Below, in pieces: positions 5,829 to 8,398 of a stretch of DNA of 8,398 nt. A program made the translations under genes and the position numbers. This DNA comes from Candidatus Nitrosopolaris nunavutensis (GTDB lineage: Archaea; Thermoproteota; Nitrososphaeria; Nitrososphaerales; Nitrososphaeraceae). The stretch's first letter is position 1; every line of letters starts with the position of its first letter. The stretch covers positions 1-8,398 of the forward strand of contig DAOM01000311.1 of the NCBI GenBank assembly GCA_002501855.1. The letters are read 5' to 3'. The notes under the pieces were generated by a model. That model made no database searches. It worked only from the letters and a program-made list of their open reading frames with translations, and was not told the DNA's origin.

Positions 5829-6259
5829 TTCAAACTCTTTTTTTCGGAAGTATCTAAGTGATTGATTTTGCTTTCGCTAAACTTTGGCTCAGTTGAATCT
5901 ATGTGGATATTGTCTATGCTATGAATCGGGATCATTCTTGTAATTAGTATGTTGCCATCAGCATCTTTTCCACCGTAACACAACCAAGTCGAATCAGTCG
6001 TAAAATATATTTCTGCAACGCCCTTCCAGTCTGGGAATTCTTTTGTATTTGCAATCAGTCTATGTATAAAATCATAAGTGTTAATGTCAACCAAATCTCT
6101 ATGGCATTGAGTGCATTCGTCTTCTTCAAGACAGTCGTCACATATATCGTCGACATGCCATTCTATAAACTCAACCATAACGTAACCAACTTCTCTGTCG
6201 TTAAAAGTGATCTTAGTTTTATTCTTCACATGTTTTTTAGTGTCTGTTGTAATACTCAA
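5825..6259 (-). CDS. CxxC-x5-CxxC protein coupled to the ribbonless TFB
   Basis: Encodes 144 residues from a TTG at 6259; a shorter form starts at ATG 6178 (MVEFIEWHVDD). Upstream in frame there is no ATG before a stop, so TTG or the internal ATG must be used. Residues 40-52 (CDDCLEEDECTQC) form C-x2-C-x5-C-x2-C, a metal-binding candidate with a much shorter loop than a TFB ribbon (about 15). The rest (AEIYFTTDSTWLCYGGKDADGNILITRMIPI) looks like a small beta domain, followed by a polar tail. I do not recognise the family. It overlaps the TFB start by 4 bp and follows the HNH gene by about 30 bp. A role as partner of the TFB is inference from gene order only. Confidence 0.65.
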   Translation of the reverse strand: MSITTDTKKHVKNKTKITFNDREVGYVMVEFIEWHVDDICDDCLEEDECTQCHRDLVDINTYDFIHRLIANTKEFPDWKGVAEIYFTTDSTWLCYGGKDADGNILITRMIPIHSIDNIHIDSTEPKFSESKINHLDTSEKKSLK

Positions 6260-6290
6260 CTTATGATTGAATGAATGGCGCTAACAGAAT

Positions 6291-6575
6291 TTATGCTTTG
6301 TTCATGTTTCGAAAATTCTTTATTCTGTGACAACTTAAGCAAAGCAATTGTAAATTACTATCGTCATGCGTACCACCATGAACTTTAGGAATAATGTGAA
6401 CTATAGTCAAAAACGGACAGACGATATGGCATTGAATACATTTGTAACCATACTTCCTGGCGATACGCTCGAACCGTCGTTGTCCATCTCTCGGTGCTTT
6501 TTGTCGGCTTGTCGCTGGAATAGCAGCACGTCTGCATAAGTAAAAACCAGTTCTTCTCTCGGCAGTATATCCCAT
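6291..6575 (-). CDS. HNH endonuclease
   Basis: Encodes 94 residues. An Arg-rich N-terminus (about 7-41) leads to an HNH domain: YKCIQC (C46, C49), IVHIIPKVHGGTHDDSNLQL (58-77), LLCLSCHRIK (C79, C82, H83). Two CxxC pairs bind the structural zinc; H60 is the expected general base, N74 the middle Asn and H83 the last metal ligand. The residue before H60, often Asp or His in active enzymes, is Val. That may weaken catalytic metal binding. The protein is short, so this is a stand-alone HNH of the kind carried by viruses and mobile elements. It starts 5 bp after the 43-aa Cys/His gene on the same strand. The frame extends upstream to 6602 without an ATG, supporting 6575. Confidence 0.82.
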   Translation of the reverse strand: MGYTAERRTGFYLCRRAAIPATSRQKAPRDGQRRFERIARKYGYKCIQCHIVCPFLTIVHIIPKVHGGTHDDSNLQLLCLSCHRIKNFRNMNKA

Positions 6576-6580
6576 ATTTC

Positions 6581-6712
6581 TTATTCTTCTAGCTCCATCT
6601 TTTCACGCTCAACACAATTACGACAAAATACTTCAGCTACGCCTACATCATTAACGTCATGCCAAGCTACAGAAGTGTTACATAGATAATATGGTAAACT
6701 CTTAACCTTCAT
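6581..6712 (-). CDS. 43-aa Cys/His miniprotein
   Basis: Encodes 43 residues, MKVKSLPYYLCNTSVAWHDV to REKMELEE. Ligand candidates are C11, H18, C30 and C33 (VFCRNCVERE), giving C-x6-H-x11-C-x2-C, a likely single zinc finger with a charged C-terminal helix. It is too short for ordinary ORF calling. It is believable because it begins in an ATGA overlap with the frame before it and ends 5 bp before the HNH gene, like its neighbours. I do not recognise a family. Confidence 0.55.
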   Translation of the reverse strand: MKVKSLPYYLCNTSVAWHDVNDVGVAEVFCRNCVEREKMELEE

Positions 6713-6809
6713 TCTATTTCTTTATCCTTAAAGTGATAAGCTTGCGCTATTTCGTTGAATCCTTCTTGATCGCAATATCCCTTCGTTTAATTTCACAAGT
6801 CAATGTCAT
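6709..6809 (-). pseudogene. Small ORF apparently split by a one-base frameshift
   Basis: An ATG at 6809 opens MTLTCEIKRR, and near the CCC run at 6779-6781 (GGG on the coding strand) the sensible reading moves to another frame: GYCDQEGFNEIAQAYHFKDK, ending at a TGA that overlaps the next ATG (ATGA). Adding one base in the run would give a single 33-residue protein with two Cys and a His, whose start overlaps the end of the zinc-ribbon gene and whose stop overlaps the 43-aa gene. Unrepaired, the first frame ends after 20 codons and the second has no start codon. A sequencing error, true decay or programmed shift are all possible; chance is not excluded. Confidence 0.35.
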
Positions 6810-6909
6810 CCCACTCAAACCCACAATTATGACAATGTCGTTTTACTATTCCTTTGTCAAAGTAACGATCATTATTTTGACTCAAGCACTTTGAACAAAA
6901 ACTAGTCAT
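6793..6909 (-). CDS. 38-aa zinc-ribbon miniprotein
   Basis: Encodes 38 residues: MTSFCSKCLSQNNDRYFD, then KRHCHNCGFEWDDIDL. C5-x2-C8 and C26-x2-C29 are spaced 17 apart, the classic spacing of a zinc ribbon as in the N-terminus of TFB/TFIIB or in TFS, here without any other domain. The GFEW after the second knuckle is typical of ribbon beta-hairpins. It starts in a 4-bp ATGA overlap with the preceding 96-aa gene, so it is translationally coupled. Its presence in the same gene train as a TFB that lacks a ribbon is striking; a functional link is inference. Confidence 0.65.
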   Translation of the reverse strand: MTSFCSKCLSQNNDRYFDKGIVKRHCHNCGFEWDDIDL

Positions 6910-7196
6910 TTCTCAGCAAACTCAATTGGGTTTGCCTTAAGTTCTTGTTTGACTGTCTCTATAGCTGCCTGAGATATACGACCTAATATTTGTTCGACCT
7001 GTTTCCTCTTTTTACTGCCACCATCAACGGCATGTGCAGTCATCATCCTTTGTTTGATTAGTTCCGAGTGCGCTTCAAGAGCAAAAACTATATGTTCATA
7101 GTGAAGGTGCTCCAAGTCGATTAAGTTATCATAAACGACTTTACCAATCACATTCATTGCATATTCCTCTTCCTTTTGACAGCTATTAAGAGTCAT
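6906..7196 (-). CDS. Small helical hypothetical protein (96 aa)
   Basis: Encodes 96 residues, mostly helical: a His-rich stretch LEHLHYEHIVFALEAHSELI (29-48), a basic turn (GGSKKRKQVEQ) and a final helix (RISQAAIETVKQELKA). An alternative ATG lies at codon 14 (7157), but the first ATG overlaps the previous stop (ATGA at 7193-7196), which favours it. No family is recognised and there is no membrane or signal segment. Both ends overlap neighbours by 4 bp, so it belongs to a coupled operon with the 88-aa protein before it and the zinc-ribbon miniprotein after it. Confidence 0.6.
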   Translation of the reverse strand: MTLNSCQKEEEYAMNVIGKVVYDNLIDLEHLHYEHIVFALEAHSELIKQRMMTAHAVDGGSKKRKQVEQILGRISQAAIETVKQELKANPIEFAEK

Positions 7197-7459
7197 TTTA
7201 ACAATTCACTTACATTATCGTTTCTAGTGTACACTAGCATCGCAGTTAACAAAGTGCTAAAATCATCATTTTTAGCCTCTTCAGTAACCTGTTTATCATG
7301 CGAATCCTCTGCCATATTCAAAAGAATAACATAAGCATGTTCTGATACAGTGATCTTATGTCCTTGCTGTTTCTCTTCTGGATATATCATACGTTTATGT
7401 CCTTCCTCATCACTTGACCAAACCGCCCGCCCTTCTTTCGATTCTATTGGTGTACTCAT
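7193..7459 (-). CDS. Small hypothetical protein (88 aa)
   Basis: Encodes 88 residues with a charged, probably disordered head (1-33), then HKITVSEHAYVILLNMAEDS (34-53) and DDFSTLLTAMLVYTR (65-79). The strand-helix-helix order loosely recalls ribbon-helix-helix DNA-binding proteins, but the match is weak and I do not assign the family. The stop overlaps the next ATG by 4 bp, and the start lies 5 bp after the 38-aa gene upstream, so it sits in the middle of the operon. Confidence 0.6.
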   Translation of the reverse strand: MSTPIESKEGRAVWSSDEEGHKRMIYPEEKQQGHKITVSEHAYVILLNMAEDSHDKQVTEEAKNDDFSTLLTAMLVYTRNDNVSELLK

Positions 7460-7464
7460 TTCTA

Positions 7465-7581
7465 TTATTCACCTAACAAAAAAATAGTACTTCCTAGTTG
7501 GACCGACTGAGACGGAAGTAAAAGCTTATTTTCCAATTGGCCGCTATTTCTAGCTCTAGCCTGGTCTTGTGTATATGTCAT
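7465..7581 (-). CDS. 38-aa miniprotein
   Basis: Encodes 38 residues: MTYTQDQARARNSGQLENK, then LLLPSQSVQLGSTIFLLGE, ending in tandem stops TAA TAG. There is no Cys/His motif; it has a polar first half and a hydrophobic second half. It is supported by position: 5 bp after the TGA of the broken gene upstream and 5 bp before the 88-aa gene. Too short for routine calling; no family is recognised. Confidence 0.45.
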   Translation of the reverse strand: MTYTQDQARARNSGQLENKLLLPSQSVQLGSTIFLLGE

Positions 7582-7586
7582 ATCAA

Positions 7587-7823
7587 TCACTGATTATTGC
7601 GTTGCGCTTCGTATTGTCGCATATCTTCATCACCGTCGTCGCCATATGGCTCTTCCTGTATCCAGGGCGTAGGAATATGTCTCGTTGCTGTTCCAGTACC
7701 ATATATTGTTACTGTCAATGCAGTACCATGTTTCTCAATGGCGTCGAAAATTAATTTTCCATCTGTCTTACTTACAGCAAAGACCTTCTATTCTTTTCCG
7801 TTAAGTAATATGGCGAAATTCAT
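7587..7823 (-). pseudogene. Small gene interrupted by an in-frame TAG
   Basis: From an ATG at 7823 the frame reads MNFAILLNGKE, then TAG (7788-7790), then 66 further sense codons in the same frame to a TGA at 7587-7589: KVFAVSKTDGKLIFDAIEKH, ALTVTIYGTGTATRHIPTPW and an acidic-polar tail (PYGDDGDEDMRQYEAQ). The downstream part is clearly protein-like and keeps the operon's phase, so the TAG probably replaces a TGG or CAG codon. Without it the product would be a 78-aa beta-rich protein. It is the first gene of the minus-strand train. Pyrrolysine is unlikely, as thaumarchaea are not known to use it. A sequencing error, a recent nonsense mutation, or restart at an internal codon remain open. No family is recognised. 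Confidence 0.55.
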
Positions 7824-7844
7824 CCTTTCGCTTTATCATTAACT

Positions 7845-7856
7845 AGATTCGAATCT
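7845..7856. repeat. Perfect 12-bp palindrome AGATTCGAATCT
   Basis: A perfect palindrome 22 bp upstream of the first gene of the minus-strand operon. It could be an operator for that operon. Its core GATTCGAATC also resembles a tRNA T-arm, but the flanks do not fold into one. Confidence 0.35.
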
Positions 7857-7955
7857 GACTTCTACAACATTAAATGCTATTATCTCTGTGACTCTAAAGA
7901 GATCATGAGCAATAGATTCCACTACTAATATAGGAAGGAGCACGATAATTTGAGA

Positions 7956-8012
7956 ATGACTATCAAAACCAAACGTGTCTACGATAAACCTGAGGAAGAC
8001 GACTTTTCATAG
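7956..8012 (+). pseudogene. Truncated N-terminus of a DUF488 family gene
   Basis: The plus strand reads MTIKTKRVYDKPEEDDFS then TAG. The first 16 residues match the beginning of DUF488 proteins (xIKxKRVYDxPxxxDG, followed in intact members by (F/Y)R(I/V)LVDRLWPRG and about 100 more residues). The match stops after the second Asp (about base 8003), and nothing like the rest of the family follows. The gene was therefore cut by a rearrangement just there. A GGAAGGAG stretch lies about 20 bp before the ATG. The function of DUF488 is not established. Confidence 0.6.
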
Positions 8013-8240
8013 CTCAGATTGTGTATCTGTGTTTTGGAATACCCTCAAAAGTGGCTTGAATAACTGCTTTTCTCTGTTTGTGATGTTTAGTTTTATGTTG
8101 GGTATTTTATCATTATAATGTACAAGTCTATAAGCAAATAATGCATTTCTTAACTCCTTTAATTCGTCAAGTTGTTTTACAAACTCATCAGCAAAGGCAG
8201 GATTTGCCACTTCAGATATATCCCATGTTGGGATTGCTGA
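8007..8240 (-). pseudogene. Internal fragment of a larger protein, perhaps a mobile-element primase/helicase
   Basis: The minus frame is open from a stop at 8304 down to the TGA at 8007-8009. The well-formed part begins near 8240 (LSAIPTWDISEVANPAFADE) and continues with FVKQLDELKELRNALFAYRL and NITNREKQLFKPLLRVFQNT. The pattern LxxLRNxLxxYRL ... NREKQLxKPLLxxFQ recalls the C-terminal region of primase/helicase-like proteins of plasmids and viruses (DUF3631-like NRxxxLWxPLL), but the match is from memory. There is no good start (only GTG at 8210 inside the conserved part), and the end runs into the DUF488 stump. Both termini seem lost, so it is debris of a bigger gene. Confidence 0.5.
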
Positions 8241-8251
8241 CAGACATTTGA

Positions 8252-8398
8252 GTTCTATCAGTCTTTGAACTAGAAGAAGCCAATGAACGGCTGAGACAAT
8301 TCCTCAACGAAGGAAGAAATTGGGAAAGGAAGGCTACTAATATAGCAGGTGTATTTCTATTCAGACTACCCGCTACTAAAGGAAGACCTGCATCTTTA
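8252..8398 (+). pseudogene. Open frame without start running off the window, fragment of unknown gene
   Basis: After a TGA at 8249-8251 the plus frame stays open for 49 codons to the window edge: VFELEEANERLRQFLNEGRN, then WERKATNIAGVFLFRLPATK and GRPASL. The composition is protein-like (an amphipathic helix then a beta strand), but there is no in-frame ATG or GTG, so the N-terminus appears missing. It begins about 10 bp from where the opposite-strand helicase-like fragment loses its homology, as expected of a recombination junction. The family is unknown; an unusual start codon is possible. Confidence 0.35.

Noticed and set aside
6062..6274. Plus-strand 70-aa frame
   Set aside because: Antisense to the CxxC-x5-CxxC protein, which is fixed by its ATGA overlap with TFB.
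7788..7790. TAG as a pyrrolysine codon
   Set aside because: Thaumarchaea are not known to use pyrrolysine and no context supports it; a nonsense mutation or read error is simpler.
7569..7842. Two overlapping plus-strand frames (61 and 81 aa)
   Set aside because: They are antisense shadows of the minus-strand gene with the in-frame TAG, whose reading is much more protein-like.
7841..7870. tRNA T-arm or att-site remnant around GATTCGAATC
   Set aside because: The T-loop-like core is there, but the flanking bases do not form a T-stem or acceptor stem on either strand, and no second copy is seen in the window.
1..8398. CRISPR array, rRNA, tRNA or complete insertion sequence
   Set aside because: No regularly spaced direct repeats, no rRNA or tRNA core motifs and no transposase with terminal inverted repeats were found by eye.

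Overview
The window looks like a stretch of an ammonia-oxidising archaeal chromosome (Thaumarchaeota/Nitrososphaerota, most likely Nitrososphaeraceae such as Nitrososphaera or Nitrosocosmicus). The grounds are a TFB-type transcription factor, archaeal TATA boxes 26-27 bp upstream of start codons (leaderless genes), AT-rich DNA, and several proteins resembling families I remember from that group: a small secreted two-cysteine protein, an MTCKGIC-type zinc protein, a secreted FPPGGKPYGLTYADHIKNFWKW-type protein, and a ComA-like enzyme. The lineage call comes from memory of families, not from a search.

Left part (1-3519). The window opens inside a plus-strand gene for a right-handed beta-helix protein resembling the alginate epimerase AlgG, cut by the window edge. 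Next, all on the minus strand, come a small secreted protein, a ComA-like (phosphosulfolactate synthase family) protein fused to a C-terminal winged helix, a zinc-ribbon protein and a small helical protein. The ComA-like gene has a TATA box flanked by a strong inverted repeat, a possible operator for its own winged helix.

Middle (3520-5171). A secreted minus-strand protein lies head to head with a plus-strand pair: a tiny four-cysteine protein overlapping by 14 bp a protein with arginase-type metal motifs (DSHLD and DVDFD), possibly UPF0489-like.

Right part (5208-7823). This is a tightly packed minus-strand gene train with ATGA overlaps or very short gaps. In transcription order it holds a gene broken by an in-frame TAG, a 38-aa protein, an 88-aa protein, a 96-aa protein, a 38-aa zinc ribbon, a small gene apparently split by a frameshift, a 43-aa Cys/His protein, an HNH endonuclease, a CxxC-CxxC protein, and a TFB lacking its N-terminal zinc ribbon and reader. 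Four of the small proteins, including several too short for ordinary ORF calling, carry metal-binding Cys/His motifs. The layout resembles an early region of an integrated virus or plasmid, but no integrase or att site is visible.

Far right (7839-8398). A patchwork of broken genes: the first 16-18 codons of a DUF488 gene (+), an internal piece of a larger protein that resembles the C-terminal part of mobile-element primase/helicase proteins (-), and an open plus-strand frame with no visible start running off the window. It looks like the scarred edge of an element. The best candidates for something new are the ribbonless TFB coupled to a Cys-knuckle protein, and the small-zinc-protein operon around it.
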